Shown in pieces: positions 30,966 to 31,035 of a DNA stretch of 31,035 bases. The stretch lies in NCBI GenBank assembly GCA_015680685.1, contig MNCI01025408.1, forward strand, positions 29,774-60,808. The letters run 5' to 3'. The translations under genes were made by a program, and so were the position numbers. The number at the start of each line of letters is the position of its first letter. Position 1 is the first letter of the stretch. The stretch comes from Gnetum montanum (lineage: Eukaryota > Streptophyta > Gnetopsida > Gnetales > Gnetaceae). The notes under the pieces were generated by a model. That model was not told the DNA's origin. It did no database searches and saw nothing but the letters and a program-made list of their open reading frames with translations.

Positions 30966-31035
30966 TTGTATGTGTCACAGTGTATGGTTAAGCAAGTCTG
31001 AGGTATGTGATTTTTTTGGTATTTTCGGCTTATCT

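Overview
This window looks like intergenic DNA from a large, repeat-rich seed-plant genome. A conifer or other gymnosperm is my guess, but the sequence does not prove it. The evidence is that almost everything recognisable is a plant transposable element (LINE, Ty3/gypsy, Ty1/copia, PIF1-type helicase), nearly all of it is full of stops, the DNA is AT-rich and CpG-poor, and I see no clearly intact protein-coding gene, tRNA or rRNA. Function assignments come from reading translations by eye against known family motifs; nothing was searched.

Layout. 1-600: tail of a LINE-type ORF on the minus strand, with a reverse-transcriptase zinc-binding domain. About 920-7111: a decayed Ty3/gypsy gag-pol on the plus strand in the order gag, protease, RT, RNase H, integrase (Athila/Tat-like). 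About 7112-8700: its 3' region or LTR. About 9211-13473: remains of a second element with unrecognised, partly coiled-coil coding sequence, interrupted at about 9720-10930 and ending at the same 11-base polypurine motif as the gypsy element; an LTR-like segment follows at 13474. 14118-14639: a 522-bp near-perfect hairpin. 14739-15156: C-terminal part of a PIF1-like helicase (minus strand). About 15960-17770: an island of retained CpG and higher GC with a 128-bp tandem duplication and two 52-bp repeats rich in ACGT cores; this is the only stretch resembling an unmethylated promoter or first exon.

18453-24055: a Ty1/copia element with two 632-bp LTRs, an initiator-Met-tRNA primer-binding site and a probable 5-bp target duplication. 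Its RT coding region is split by 1.4 kb of antisense sequence that reads as part of a host gene for a plant MCTP (multiple C2 domain and transmembrane region protein). The insert is flanked by a 30-bp imperfect direct repeat of the RT coding sequence. 25228-29730: about 20 tandem copies of a 226-bp unit built from two related halves. 29740-31035: unremarkable AT-rich DNA, then a small CpG-dense patch at the right edge.

The parts do not work together as a pathway; they record successive insertions and decay. Three features stand out: the MCTP fragment inside the copia RT, the 226-bp dimeric tandem array, and a bias to TAG stops (many at glutamine positions) that fits loss of methylated CAG sites.
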